64,000 bases of DNA, taken from contig OZ255630.1 in NCBI GenBank assembly GCA_965276825.1, positions 1,302,001 through 1,366,000 of the forward strand. Reading direction: 5' to 3'. Every line of letters starts with the position of its first letter. Positions within the stretch are counted from its first letter, which is position 1. Below the pieces are notes generated by a model that was not told where the DNA came from, did not search any database, and saw nothing but the letters and a program-made list of their open reading frames with translations. Shown here piece by piece: positions 1 through 7,637 of this stretch. The position numbers and the translations under genes were made by a program. The stretch comes from G965276765 sp965276825 (GTDB taxonomy: Bacteria > Actinomycetota > Acidimicrobiia > Acidimicrobiales > Palsa-688).

Positions 1-23
1 CCACGATCGACGCCGAGCTGTGA
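1..23 (+). CDS. C-terminal end of a probable VapB-type antitoxin (partial)
   Basis: Only the last codons (reading TIDAEL and a TGA at 21-23) lie inside the window. The TGA overlaps the GTG start of the PIN toxin at 20-22, the usual arrangement of antitoxin followed by toxin. The identity is inferred from that context alone, because the DNA-binding part lies outside the window. Confidence 0.45.
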
Positions 24-439
24 CCGGATGCGCCCACCAGGGTGTGCTCGACACGAGCACCGTGATCCTCCTCGGCGCCATCACCGAGCCAACCCACCTT
101 CCGGCCGAGCCGCTTGTCACTGCCGTCACGCTCGCCGAGCTTTCCGCCGGACCCCTCGTCACCGACGACGAGGTGGAGCGAGCGGCCCGACAAGCCCACC
201 TCCAGCAGGCCGAGGTCGACTTCGACCCCCTTGCCTTCGATGCCACCGCCGCCCGGGCTTTCGGACAGGTGGCCGCCTCGCTGCGGCGGGCCAGCCGGAA
301 GGCCTCGGCTCGAAGCTTCGACGCCATGATCGCCGCCACCGCCGTGGCCCATCGGCTTCGTCTCTACACCTGCAACCCCGCGGACTTCGTGGGCATCGAC
401 AACCTCACCGTCGTGACCGTCCCCCACCCGCACCGGTAG
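20..439 (+). CDS. vapC: PIN-domain ribonuclease toxin, VapC family
   Basis: 139 aa, the usual VapC length. The acidic residues expected to bind Mg2+/Mn2+ are visible: D11 in VLDTSTV, E40 in LAELSAG, D101 in SFDAMIAATA and a further acid near D122. PIN toxins cleave RNA, often tRNA or rRNA, when freed from the antitoxin. The GTG start at 20 is chosen because it overlaps the stop of the upstream gene (GTGA), so translation is probably coupled. The gene is chromosomal and lies about 420 bp from the left end of the integrated element. The family assignment is firm; the target RNA is unknown. Confidence 0.85.
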   Translation: MTGCAHQGVLDTSTVILLGAITEPTHLPAEPLVTAVTLAELSAGPLVTDDEVERAARQAHLQQAEVDFDPLAFDATAARAFGQVAASLRRASRKASARSFDAMIAATAVAHRLRLYTCNPADFVGIDNLTVVTVPHPHR

Positions 440-860
440 TCCGAGCGCAGTCAGCAAGCTCAATGTCCAAGCGCACGGGTGGTCACTCCACGGCGAGGGA
501 GAGGACGGGCACGTACTGCTCGCCGGCGTGCATGTCGCGGTCGCTGACCGATCCCTCGCCGCCTTCACCGCTGAATGGCTCGACGACAAAGACGCACCGA
601 AACGGGCCGGCCAGGCACGGGACTGCGCCGAGCTCGGTTGACGCTCGGGTGACCTCCTCGTGTCCATCATCGATGCGACCAACGGAACGGAGCGCAACGT
701 GCCGTGGTCGATCATCTTCTTGGGTGCTTGCGGAGTGGTTACCGGCGTCCGAGCGCGCCCACGACTGGAAACGGAATCAGTCGAAAGCGGCGTGAGTCGC
801 TCCGGACAGCTCGAGATCGTGAGGCTGCGTCCGCAGCACCATCCGTGTGGACTACGGAGC
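440..860. other. Gene-poor stretch between vapC and attL, possible gene remnant
   Basis: No recognised gene. On the plus strand the frame ending at the TGA 639-641 reads like protein (around VHVAVADRSLAAFTAEWL, GTG 528-530) and stays open back into vapC without a good start or ribosome binding site, so it may be the tail of a decayed gene. Nothing else is supported. Confidence 0.3.
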
Positions 861-913
861 GTGTCGAAGGGGGGACTTGAACCCCCACGCCCTTGCGGGC
901 ACTAGCCCCTCAA
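861..913. repeat. attL, 53-bp direct repeat (displaced tRNA-Leu 3' end)
   Basis: Identical over 53 bp to 15718-15770 and different immediately outside on both sides. It contains the T arm, variable arm and acceptor 3' strand of tRNA-Leu on the minus strand, but no 5' half, so it is the host 3' end displaced by integration and not a second tRNA gene. The identity ends in the anticodon loop, a common crossover place for tyrosine integrases. Confidence 0.92.
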
Positions 914-926
914 TCCGGCCACGGCT

Positions 927-1052
927 GTGAGGTCCAGGTGGGCTCAGACGGGTTTCCGCAGGTCAGGAGGGGTTTCTACTCCCCCGTCGTGAGGTCCAGG
1001 GAGGTCCCGGCAGGGGCGGCGCGGTCGAGTTACGTTGACAACGGCGTTGACA
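927..1052. promoter_or_regulatory. Candidate integrase arm-type sites near attL
   Basis: Two GTTGACA heptamers (1034-1040 and 1046-1052) lie 12 bp apart. The same heptamer occurs as a pair next to attR (15639, 15650) with two inverted copies (15677, 15687). A second motif, GTGAGGTCCAGG, occurs at 927-938 and 989-1000. The match between the two ends is seen; binding by Int or Xis is inferred. Confidence 0.5.
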
Positions 1053-1064
1053 TCGGGCCGCCGG

Positions 1065-1298
1065 CTACGCCCTCACCGGCCGGATGATCTGGACGTCGAT
1101 GCATGGCGTCAGCACGTCCTCGATGTTGCAGAGCAGGCGGACCCGGACGACCGTCGCGTTGAGGTTCGGGTTCTTCAACTCGATGGTGCTTCCGATCGGC
1201 GGAGTGACCACGCCCTCGATCCACATGATCTGCTCATCGGTATCCGAGTCGAACACCAGCGTTCGCTTCTCAAGGCCGAAAGTCTTCGGCTCGCTCAT
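1065..1298 (-). CDS. Small element protein, 77 aa, unknown function
   Basis: Not recognised. The ATG at 1298 is chosen because a GGGAGG ribosome binding site lies a few bases upstream; an earlier start at 1325 would lack one. The protein is acidic to neutral, begins MSEPKTFGLEK, and is predicted to be mainly beta-strand with alternating hydrophobic residues and no membrane segment. It is the left-most gene of the element, reads towards attL, and ends just inside the candidate arm sites. It may be a late minus-strand gene or an independent moron. Coding is fairly sure from the ribosome binding site and codon use. Confidence 0.6.
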   Translation of the reverse strand: MSEPKTFGLEKRTLVFDSDTDEQIMWIEGVVTPPIGSTIELKNPNLNATVVRVRLLCNIEDVLTPCIDVQIIRPVRA

Positions 1299-1526
1299 TT
1301 GAGCCTCCCTGTCTGCCGGGCCCACGCCTCGACGTCGTCACGGTAGGCGCCAAGAATATGACACCCTGCTGCATTTGTTACCAGGCGCATTTGTTACTTG
1401 GCACTGTGCCAGGTTTCTCGGCAATGTATCTCCTTGACGAATGCCGTTTGATGACGAATACTGGTAGCGTTAGGCGGCCCGGGCGAGACGGCAATCTCCC
1501 CGGGCCAGGACACCAAGGAGAGCTTG
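1299..1526 (+). promoter_or_regulatory. Upstream region of recombinase operon with repeats and palindrome
   Basis: GCATTTGTTAC occurs twice (1371-1381, 1387-1397; 16 bp apart) and is followed by the 13-bp palindrome TGGCACTGTGCCA (1399-1411). Further on, TTGACG (1434-1439), a 17-bp spacer and AATACT (1457-1462) form a possible promoter. The repeats could be an operator or a recombinase binding site. The block is AT-richer than its surroundings. Confidence 0.4.
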
Positions 1527-1697
1527 ATGCCGGAACCCACCGTAGACCTGGCCGCGGATCTCGACGAGATCGAGCGGGAGGCCACCTTCCTAGCCGTCCG
1601 GACCGTGCAAGCGGTCGCCGCCATCCGGCTGCGCCTGACTCTGATCGAGGAGCTGGTGGCCATCTCCAACGACGACGTCCAGGCCCGGAAGTCGTGA
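1527..1697 (+). CDS. 56-aa protein coupled to the left recombinase
   Basis: Begins MPEPTVDLAADLDEIE and ends in ...ARKS. It is very rich in Glu, Asp, Ala and Leu, so one or two amphipathic helices are likely. An AAGGAGAGC ribosome binding site precedes the ATG at 1527. Its TGA (1695-1697) overlaps the GTG start of the recombinase (1694), so both are translated from one message. No family is recognised. Its position suggests a helper or regulator of the recombinase, which is inference. Confidence 0.65.
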   Translation: MPEPTVDLAADLDEIEREATFLAVRTVQAVAAIRLRLTLIEELVAISNDDVQARKS

Positions 1698-2827
1698 GCA
1701 TCGACTTGGACCTGATGGTCCGCTTCGAGGACGAGACCATGACCGGCCTATCGCCGCTGACGGTGTCGACTCGGCAGGGGGCGCTGCTGCGCTTCGCGAA
1801 GTGGCTGGCCCCGCGTGGACTGCTCGACGCGACCACCGGTGACATCGTCGGATGGCTCGACGAGCTCGGCATGGCCGCAAGCACCCGCAGCGACCGGGTT
1901 GCCGCCCTGCACCGCTTCTACAACTGGTGCCTCAACGACGGGCAGGTCGACCGGGACCCGGCCGCACCGCTGATCCACGTGCGCCGGCCGATCGGCGCCG
2001 GCGAGTTCCCGGCCATCGCCCGGGGATGGTGGATCGCGCAGGAACGCAAAGCGTTGAAGCCGTCGACGATCCAGCATCGAGCGTTGCAGCTGCGGCTGTT
2101 CTTCGACTGGCTGGCCCCCAAGTCGATCGCCGACGCGTCCCGCCGGGACGTCGAGTTGTGGCTCGACTCCCGGCCGCTCGGCCCGAAGGCGCGCTACCGG
2201 GCCATCTCCGACCTCCACAACTTCTACACCTGGGCGGCACGGGAGCAACTCGTCGGCGAGGACCCGACGACGGACATCGACCGGCCCAGGCTGCCCCAGG
2301 CGGTCCCCCGTCCCATGTCCGACACCAACCTGGCCCGGGCGTTGGACCGGGCCGACCCGCCGGTGCGGGCCGTGCTCACCCTGGCCGCATTCGCCGGGCT
2401 CCGGGCCCAGGAGATCGCCGGCCTCCAACGTGAGGATGTCCTGGAGCATCTCGAAGCGCCGATGCTCGTCGTGACCGCCCCGAAGGGCCACCGGGAGCGC
2501 ACCGTGCCGCTCCATCCGGCCGTGTGGGCGGCGCTGGCGGCGGTCCTGCCCCGGACCGGGCCGGTGTTCCACTGGCCCAACGGACGGCAGTGGCAGCCGT
2601 GGAAGGTTTCCCACGAGGCCAACACCCACCTCAACGGGCTGCAGATCCCCTCGACGCTCCACTCGTGCCGGCACAGCTTCGCCACGAAGGTCTACGGGGC
2701 CAGCCTCGACCTGCGCCTCACCCAGGAGCTGCTCGGCCACTCGTCCCCGACGACCACGGCCATCTACACCCAGTACAACAAGGCCAAGGCCACCGAGATC
2801 GTCGGCATGCTCACTGTCGGTACCTGA
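1694..2827 (+). CDS. Tyrosine recombinase with two core-binding domains
   Basis: 377 aa. Two SAM-like core-binding domains lie in tandem (about residues 21-90 and 122-190), each with the 'RFAKWLAPRG / LFFDWLAPKS ... FYxW' pattern, followed by the catalytic domain. The active-site set is complete: R237 in FAGLRAQE, K264 in APKGHR, H323 and R326 in HSCRHSF, H349 in LLGHSS and Y358 in AIYTQY. Such enzymes cut and rejoin DNA through a 3'-phosphotyrosine. The GTG start at 1694 overlaps the stop of the 56-aa gene. It lies far from attR, where the tRNA-targeting integrase is encoded, so its role may be dimer resolution, inversion or an older integration function. The duplicated N-terminal domain is unusual. 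Confidence 0.9.
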   Translation: MSIDLDLMVRFEDETMTGLSPLTVSTRQGALLRFAKWLAPRGLLDATTGDIVGWLDELGMAASTRSDRVAALHRFYNWCLNDGQVDRDPAAPLIHVRRPIGAGEFPAIARGWWIAQERKALKPSTIQHRALQLRLFFDWLAPKSIADASRRDVELWLDSRPLGPKARYRAISDLHNFYTWAAREQLVGEDPTTDIDRPRLPQAVPRPMSDTNLARALDRADPPVRAVLTLAAFAGLRAQEIAGLQREDVLEHLEAPMLVVTAPKGHRERTVPLHPAVWAALAAVLPRTGPVFHWPNGRQWQPWKVSHEANTHLNGLQIPSTLHSCRHSFATKVYGASLDLRLTQELLGHSSPTTTAIYTQYNKAKATEIVGMLTVGT

Positions 2828-2850
2828 GCACCACCCACTCCTTCACGCTT

Positions 2851-2909
2851 AGGGCCCCGGCTTCGGTCGGGGCCCTTGCGCGTCCGTGTCCCCTCCTTGA
2901 GGGACACGG
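2851..2909. terminator. Two GC-rich hairpins between convergent genes
   Basis: Hairpin one has a 9-bp stem, AGGGCCCCG (2851-2859) with CGGGGCCCT (2868-2876). Hairpin two has a 9-bp stem, CCGTGTCCC (2884-2892) with GGGACACGG (2901-2909). They sit between the plus-strand recombinase (ends 2827) and the minus-strand gene ending at 2912, so together they can stop transcription from both sides. Confidence 0.75.
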
Positions 2910-2911
2910 CC

Positions 2912-3481
2912 TCAGCCACCGTCTGGGTAGTCGGGCATTCGGAATGGAGCCCTTCCTCTTCGTGATCGCCAACGCCTGCGTGCCCTCTCGGTGAGAACGG
3001 CGTTCTCCACCCTTGTCTGCCATCCTGGGCTCTTATCGTCTCGGACCGGAGGGGTCAGCCCACCAGTTGACCAGCGCTGCCAGCAGTATCCGTTGGCGTC
3101 GGTAAAGATCACGAATGCAGACAGAAATCGATGCGTAGGCGTCCACCGGCTATCCGGCCGCTTCCGTTCCGCATAGGTCTCCAACGGCCAGGTGGCTTCT
3201 GCTTCAAGAAAAGGCCGGTGATCGCCGGCGAAACCTTCCACCGACTCCCCGACAACCGCTGCCCGAAGGTCGGTCACCGGAAGATCGCTCGCGTTGACAA
3301 CATAGAGTTTGAGCCCAGCTTCGTAGCTCAACGGCTCATCGAGGAGAAGCTGCACCCTTGATGCCTGAGCGGACGTACGCCGCCGAACTTCGTCACGGAC
3401 GCTCCGCTGGGCCAAGAAGAGGCTGCCGCTTCCGATCAGACCCGCCACCCACGTCGGTACATTGCCCCAATCCAGACTCAT
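2912..3481 (-). CDS. Membrane-anchored element protein, 189 aa, unknown function
   Basis: The ATG at 3481 (MSLDWGNVPTW) is chosen. It lies 11 bp after the whiB stop, and the open frame upstream does not look like protein. Residues about 7-25 (VPTWVAGLIGSGSLFLAQ) form one membrane segment. The rest is a soluble domain with alternating strands and motifs such as LYVVNASDLPVTDLRAAVV and FTDANGYCWQRW. Single-pass proteins of this sort are common accessory genes of actinobacteria and their phages, often of unknown role. It is last in the tape measure operon and could be a superinfection-exclusion or conversion gene, which is inference. Confidence 0.7.
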   Translation of the reverse strand: MSLDWGNVPTWVAGLIGSGSLFLAQRSVRDEVRRRTSAQASRVQLLLDEPLSYEAGLKLYVVNASDLPVTDLRAAVVGESVEGFAGDHRPFLEAEATWPLETYAERKRPDSRWTPTHRFLSAFVIFTDANGYCWQRWSTGGLTPPVRDDKSPGWQTRVENAVLTERARRRWRSRRGRAPFRMPDYPDGG

Positions 3482-3492
3482 CGGACGCGTCT

Positions 3493-3804
3493 CTAGTTGA
3501 TTCGGCCACTCCGGTGGGTGATGCGCTGGCGCTGCTGCTGGCTGAGGCCGCCCCACACGCCGTTGAGGGTCGGTCCCTGCGCCAACGCCCACTGGCGGCA
3601 CTCGTAGCGGACCAGGCATCCCTCGCAGACCTGGAGGGCCGGATCGACCGGCTCGCCCAGCCGGGGGAAGAAGTTGACCTCAGGGTGCTCGCGGCACAGG
3701 GCGTCGGCCTGCCAGGCCGGACGCCGCCAGAGGAGGTCGTACAGGGCGCCGATCTCGGACACCTCGTCTCCCCATGACGTGACCTCTGCGGCGGTCACGG
3801 TCAC
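3493..3804 (-). CDS. whiB-like: WhiB family iron-sulfur transcription factor
   Basis: 103 aa. The four cluster-ligand cysteines are C37, C60, C63 and C69 (CREH and CEGCLVRYEC), followed by the GVWGG turn (residues 82-86) and a short basic tail (QQQRQRITHRSGR). WhiB proteins bind a 4Fe-4S cluster and usually partner the main sigma factor, and they occur in actinobacteria and their phages. The GTG start at 3804 overlaps the tape measure stop (GTGA), so it is made with a late structural gene and not from the early control region. It could switch late or host genes, or respond to redox state. The family is sure; the target is unknown. Confidence 0.92.
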   Translation of the reverse strand: MTVTAAEVTSWGDEVSEIGALYDLLWRRPAWQADALCREHPEVNFFPRLGEPVDPALQVCEGCLVRYECRQWALAQGPTLNGVWGGLSQQQRQRITHRSGRIN

Positions 3805-6701
3805 CGTCGGGCCACCTTGCCCTGGATGTACTTGAGGGTGGCCTCGCCGACCACGTGGCCGTCCAAGACGACCTGGACGGTCTGGGGGCCGTTGTAGACC
3901 ATCTCCCCGCCGCCGCCGCCCATCCGGGCGAGGGGTTCGGGGGCGCCGGTCTGGTTGGCGACCACGTTGATCCCTTCGGGGAGCAGGCCGCCGGTGTCGA
4001 ACAGCAACGGCTTGACCTGGGGGATCGTGCCGCCCTTCGCGTACCAGTTGAAGCTCTGCTCATGCGCCATGGCGCCGAGCGGGTCGCCGTACCGGCCGCC
4101 GATGTAGTTCAGTCCCCACCCGATCTGCGATCGGGGCTGCGACCCGCCGGCCGCCTGCCCCGCATACGGATACTTCGACGCCGGCAGGGCCTGGGCGATG
4201 CCGTAGGCACCGGAGGACGGGTTGGCGGCGGTGTTCGACCAGCCCGACTCTTTCGTCCACAACTGCTGCAACGCCGTCCACTCCTGGCCGGTCCAGCCGC
4301 GGGCGGCGGCCATCGCCTGGCCGAGCGCCATGTTCCCCGACCTCGACCCGTTCGACCGGCCCGCCGCCAGACCCGCTCCTGCCGCGGCCGCACCGACGGT
4401 CGACGTGACCGCCCGGCCGGCCGCGCCGAACATGGTTTGCACGACCGCTTCCATCAGGTTCCGGAACCCGCCGCCCGGCACGGCGGTGGCGATCGCCTCC
4501 ATCACCGCCGAGGTTGCATGCGGGATCGACGCCGCCCCGGCACCGCCCAACGAGCCGAGCATCGCCCGCAGGCCGGCCGACGGCTGACCTGACGTCATCT
4601 GGGTGAGCATGCCGAGCAAGCCGATCCCCGACCCGGCCCCGGCCAGCCCGGCACCACCAATCGGGGCGCCGACGATCCCGCCGGCCGCCAACAGCTGCGA
4701 GCCGAGCTGGCCGTACAGGCCGATCGCCCGGGCACGATGGATCGGGTCGGTCGGAATCACATACTCGGGATGGAAGCTCGAGCCCTCACCGACGATCGCG
4801 GTCGGACCCCGAGTGACGAACCCGCCCCGGGCGTAACCGGGCGGCTGGGGCATGAGGCCACCAGACGCGAAGCCGGGGATCCACGAGGTGGCGTCGCTCA
4901 GGTAGTGGCCGAGGTGGGCGTTGTTGAAGTCGCCGTGCTGGGCCATGCCGAGCAAGCCGGGGTACTGGTGCAACTTGGAAGTCTCGATGTTCGTGCCGAG
5001 AATGTGCGCCTGCGTGCCCGACGCCACCTGCTTCTCCGCGTACTTGGCGGCGAACGGCAGGGCGTACAGCGCCTTGGCTCCCCCGAGACGCGACAGGAGA
5101 CCGGCACCGCCCGCCTCTCCCCCAGCACCCGCCCCTGCGCCGCTGCCGGCGACGCCGGGGATCTTGCCGCCGAGGCCGAGGATCTTCCCGGCCTGCTTGC
5201 CGAGCGTCCCGACCAGCAGCGCGGCGATCGCCTCCGAGCCGATCTTGGTCGACGCCAACTTCATCAGCGGCCCGAGGACCGTGACAAGCCCCTTGAACGC
5301 GGGCAGCAGATCTTTGCCGATCTCAACCGACAGGGCCGAGAACTGCGAGCCGAGCGTCTGCATCTGGAACCCGGCGGTCTGCTGGTACTGCTTCCACGAG
5401 GTGTCGAACCCGGCCGTCGTCGACAGGCCACCCACCCGGTTGTACATGGACTCGGCCAGGGCCGGATGGTTCGCCAACGACAGGAACGACGACTCGGACC
5501 GGCCGCCGCCCATCACCTTCGAGTACAGGGCGGTCTGCATGTCCGGCGACAGCGACGACGACGCCCCGACCAGCATTTTGATCGCCTGGTTGATCCCGTC
5601 CGGACCGCGCATGACCCCGGCCATCTTCGTCGACGTCAGGCCCAGCGATGACAGCTGCCCTTGCAGGCCGCCGGTCTCGGTCGTCGTCAACCCTTCGGCC
5701 GACAGGTATTTCGACGACTTCGCCGACGGCGCCGACAGCAACGCCAACGTCATCCGCAGCCTGGTCGCGGCCGCGTCCGGCGACACCCCCTGGGACGAGA
5801 AGAAGTCGAGGGCGCCCATCGACGACTGCTCCGACACCCCGTAGGACTGGGTGGCGTTGAAATAGCCCGTGCTGTTGGCCGCCAGCAGCTGCGGCAGTTT
5901 CATGTCGCCGGTCGCCACCCCGCCGCGCAGCCACGCACCCACCATTTTCGCGTTCGCCGCGGTCGGCTTCAACCCGTAGGTTTGCATCATCGTCGACACC
6001 GCATACGACGTGCCCTCAGGGCCGGTCAGCGGGGCTCCGGCCAGACCGGCCAGTTTCGCCGCGACCGGGACCACATTGTTCGCCCCGGCCACCCCGAACC
6101 CTTCCGAGATCGGGTTGTAATAGGCCTGGGCCAGCGCCTTCGGGGACTGGCCGAGCGCCGTGTGGGTACGGCCGATCTGCGCGTTCACCGACGCGATCTG
6201 CGCGCCCGTCAACCCGGCGACCGTGCCCAGCTGAGTCAACGCCCCCTGATAGTTCGAGAACGCCTTGATCGACTCGTAGGCCATCCCGCCGACCACCAAC
6301 GTCTTCATCGACCCGAGCACCCCCATGATCGACGTCGACGCCGCCGCCGAACCCTTCGCCACCCCCGCCGCCCCGGTCAGCGACGCGTCGGCCATCCGGG
6401 TGTAGGAGGCGACGATCGAGTCGGTCGCCGTCGTCACCTGCGCGGCCATGTCATCCACCGACGCCGACACGTCCGCCGCCATCGTCCCGGTACGGTCGAC
6501 CACCGCGGCCGACATCGCATCGATCGACGCCGACACGCTGGAGGCCATCGTCTCGGTCGAAGTCGCCACCGACACGTCCGCGTCCTCGACCGACGTCGCC
6601 ATCCCCTTCACCGCCTCCGACGTCGCCAGAAGGCCGTCCACCGCCGCCTTCTGGCCGACCAGATTCAACGTGATGATCACCTGGTTGTCGGACGAAGCCA
6701 T
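3801..6701 (-). CDS. Phage tail tape measure protein with lytic transglycosylase domain
   Basis: 966 aa. The N-terminal 120 residues are Ala/Ser/Val-rich helices with repeated TxTMA..VSASIDxMAA units. A central phage-type tape measure domain (about 140-470; GALTQLGTVAGLTGAQIASV, STGYFNATQSYGVS) and Gly/Ala-rich hydrophobic stretches follow. Near the end a soluble lytic transglycosylase-like region (about 800-880) carries the probable catalytic E818 in TKESGW and the SSGAYGIAQ motif. Tape measure proteins set siphophage tail length and help DNA cross the cell wall. By the usual rule of about 0.15 nm per residue this would fit a tail near 145 nm (inference). AAAGGA precedes the ATG. No tail tube, chaperone or baseplate genes accompany it. 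Confidence 0.93.
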   Translation of the reverse strand: MASSDNQVIITLNLVGQKAAVDGLLATSEAVKGMATSVEDADVSVATSTETMASSVSASIDAMSAAVVDRTGTMAADVSASVDDMAAQVTTATDSIVASYTRMADASLTGAAGVAKGSAAASTSIMGVLGSMKTLVVGGMAYESIKAFSNYQGALTQLGTVAGLTGAQIASVNAQIGRTHTALGQSPKALAQAYYNPISEGFGVAGANNVVPVAAKLAGLAGAPLTGPEGTSYAVSTMMQTYGLKPTAANAKMVGAWLRGGVATGDMKLPQLLAANSTGYFNATQSYGVSEQSSMGALDFFSSQGVSPDAAATRLRMTLALLSAPSAKSSKYLSAEGLTTTETGGLQGQLSSLGLTSTKMAGVMRGPDGINQAIKMLVGASSSLSPDMQTALYSKVMGGGRSESSFLSLANHPALAESMYNRVGGLSTTAGFDTSWKQYQQTAGFQMQTLGSQFSALSVEIGKDLLPAFKGLVTVLGPLMKLASTKIGSEAIAALLVGTLGKQAGKILGLGGKIPGVAGSGAGAGAGGEAGGAGLLSRLGGAKALYALPFAAKYAEKQVASGTQAHILGTNIETSKLHQYPGLLGMAQHGDFNNAHLGHYLSDATSWIPGFASGGLMPQPPGYARGGFVTRGPTAIVGEGSSFHPEYVIPTDPIHRARAIGLYGQLGSQLLAAGGIVGAPIGGAGLAGAGSGIGLLGMLTQMTSGQPSAGLRAMLGSLGGAGAASIPHATSAVMEAIATAVPGGGFRNLMEAVVQTMFGAAGRAVTSTVGAAAAGAGLAAGRSNGSRSGNMALGQAMAAARGWTGQEWTALQQLWTKESGWSNTAANPSSGAYGIAQALPASKYPYAGQAAGGSQPRSQIGWGLNYIGGRYGDPLGAMAHEQSFNWYAKGGTIPQVKPLLFDTGGLLPEGINVVANQTGAPEPLARMGGGGGEMVYNGPQTVQVVLDGHVVGEATLKYIQGKVARR

Positions 6702-6754
6702 CAGCGAGTCCTTTCACAGAGGGGGGGTCCGGCCGGGCAGCGCAGGTGGCGTCA

Positions 6755-6868
6755 TCAGCCCCCAGAAAGTAGGGCCTCGTCCACCTTCACCGCCGAGGCC
6801 GGAGAGTGCCAGCGGAGAGCGCATGTTGACGCCGCCGACCGGACCCCGAGCCCGGGATGGGCGATCAT
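6755..6868 (-). CDS. 37-aa small protein upstream of the tape measure gene
   Basis: Starts at ATG 6868, overlapping the previous gene's TGA (ATGA), and ends at 6755. It reads MIAHPGLGVRSAAST... and ends in VKVDEALLSGG. No family is recognised. In siphophages, small tail-assembly chaperones are encoded at this place, but this protein is too short to claim that. Coding status rests on the overlap with its neighbour, which matches all the other junctions in this operon. Confidence 0.45.
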   Translation of the reverse strand: MIAHPGLGVRSAASTCALRWHSPASAVKVDEALLSGG

Positions 6869-7209
6869 CCCGCCGGGAACAGTCTCCCGGCGGCTTTGTC
6901 TTTCTCGACCGACGGCGGCACCGTCATGTAACGGGCCACCATCGAGTCGCCCTCCGTGTCGAACGTGGTCGCCTCGAACCGATGGCCGACCCATGCAGGA
7001 TCGGCGGCAGCTTCGTGGCGGTGCTGGCGGAACACGTGCACCGTCGCCCCCGACCCGGCCTCCAACCGGGAACCGTCCGGCAGGACCACCGGGGCCCCGA
7101 CATGGAGCACCTCCAGCCCCCCGACCGGCACCAGCCGGTACTCGCCGTCCATGTCCGTCACCGTCGTCTCGGCGGCAAAGCCGGCGACTGTGGTCGAGTA
7201 CACCGTCAC
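6865..7209 (-). CDS. 114-aa element protein, possible virion component
   Basis: The GTG at 7209 overlaps the TGA of the upstream gene (7206-7208), which decides the start; the frame is open further upstream but is not protein-like there. The sequence is beta-rich, with DGEYRLVPVGGLEVLHVGAP, DGSRLEAGSGATVHVFR and a Pro/Lys tail. Small beta-rich proteins between terminase and tape measure are often head-tail connectors or tail completion proteins, but no motif proves this. It is transcribed with the tape measure gene. Confidence 0.65.
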   Translation of the reverse strand: MTVYSTTVAGFAAETTVTDMDGEYRLVPVGGLEVLHVGAPVVLPDGSRLEAGSGATVHVFRQHRHEAAADPAWVGHRFEATTFDTEGDSMVARYMTVPPSVEKDKAAGRLFPAG

Positions 7210-7637
7210 CGGAACCCGAGCGTCGCCATCAGCCCGTCGACCTTCGCCTCGACCGACCCGGTCTCGTCGACAAAGGTGCCCGCAGGCTCCGGAGTCACCT
7301 CGTGGATCGGGTGGGACGGCTCCGGCGACACCTCGCTGACGAACCGGCGGACCTGGGCGGCCAGCTCCCCCGACGACATCTCCGCCAACGGCGTCGGCGA
7401 CCGAGGCACATCCAGCAGCTTCGAGGCGGCGGCCGGCGCCTCCGCGGCCGCAGCCGCCGCCGGCCCGGCCGGCAGATCCGCCTCGGTCAGCAGACGAGCC
7501 CACGGCGACCGGCCCCCCGGCGCCCTCGTCGCCGCCAACACCTCGAACGACTCCGACTCCGACAAACCCGACACCGTCTCGGCCAACACCCGACGACGCG
7601 CGGCCTCCTCGATCATGGACTGCAACGTCTCAGCCAT
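7206..7637 (-). CDS. 143-aa Ala/Glu-rich element protein
   Basis: The N-terminal part is helical (MAETLQSMIEEAARRRVLAE). An Ala/Pro linker of about 20 residues (LPAGPAAAAAAEAPAAASK) follows, then a second helix (MSSGELAAQVRRFVSEV), and the protein ends in DGLMATLGFR. No family is recognised. It overlaps the upstream gene by 8 bp and the downstream gene by 4 bp, so it belongs to the packaging/tail operon. A scaffold-like or chaperone-like role is possible from the helix-linker-helix layout, but unproven. Confidence 0.65.
   Translation of the reverse strand: MAETLQSMIEEAARRRVLAETVSGLSESESFEVLAATRAPGGRSPWARLLTEADLPAGPAAAAAAEAPAAASKLLDVPRSPTPLAEMSSGELAAQVRRFVSEVSPEPSHPIHEVTPEPAGTFVDETGSVEAKVDGLMATLGFR

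Noticed and set aside
861..913. A second tRNA-Leu gene at the left boundary
   Set aside because: Only the 3' part is present; the sequence beyond 913 does not continue the anticodon and D arms, so it is attL.
1358..1693. N-terminal extension of the left recombinase from 1358
   Set aside because: The frame there overlaps a better coding frame (56-aa gene) and reads Gly/Arg/Pro-rich; the GTG at 1694 with a GTGA overlap is the better start.
3493..3804. WhiB as a host gene trapped in the element
   Set aside because: Its start lies within the tape measure stop codon and it is inside the att boundaries, so it belongs to the element's own operon.
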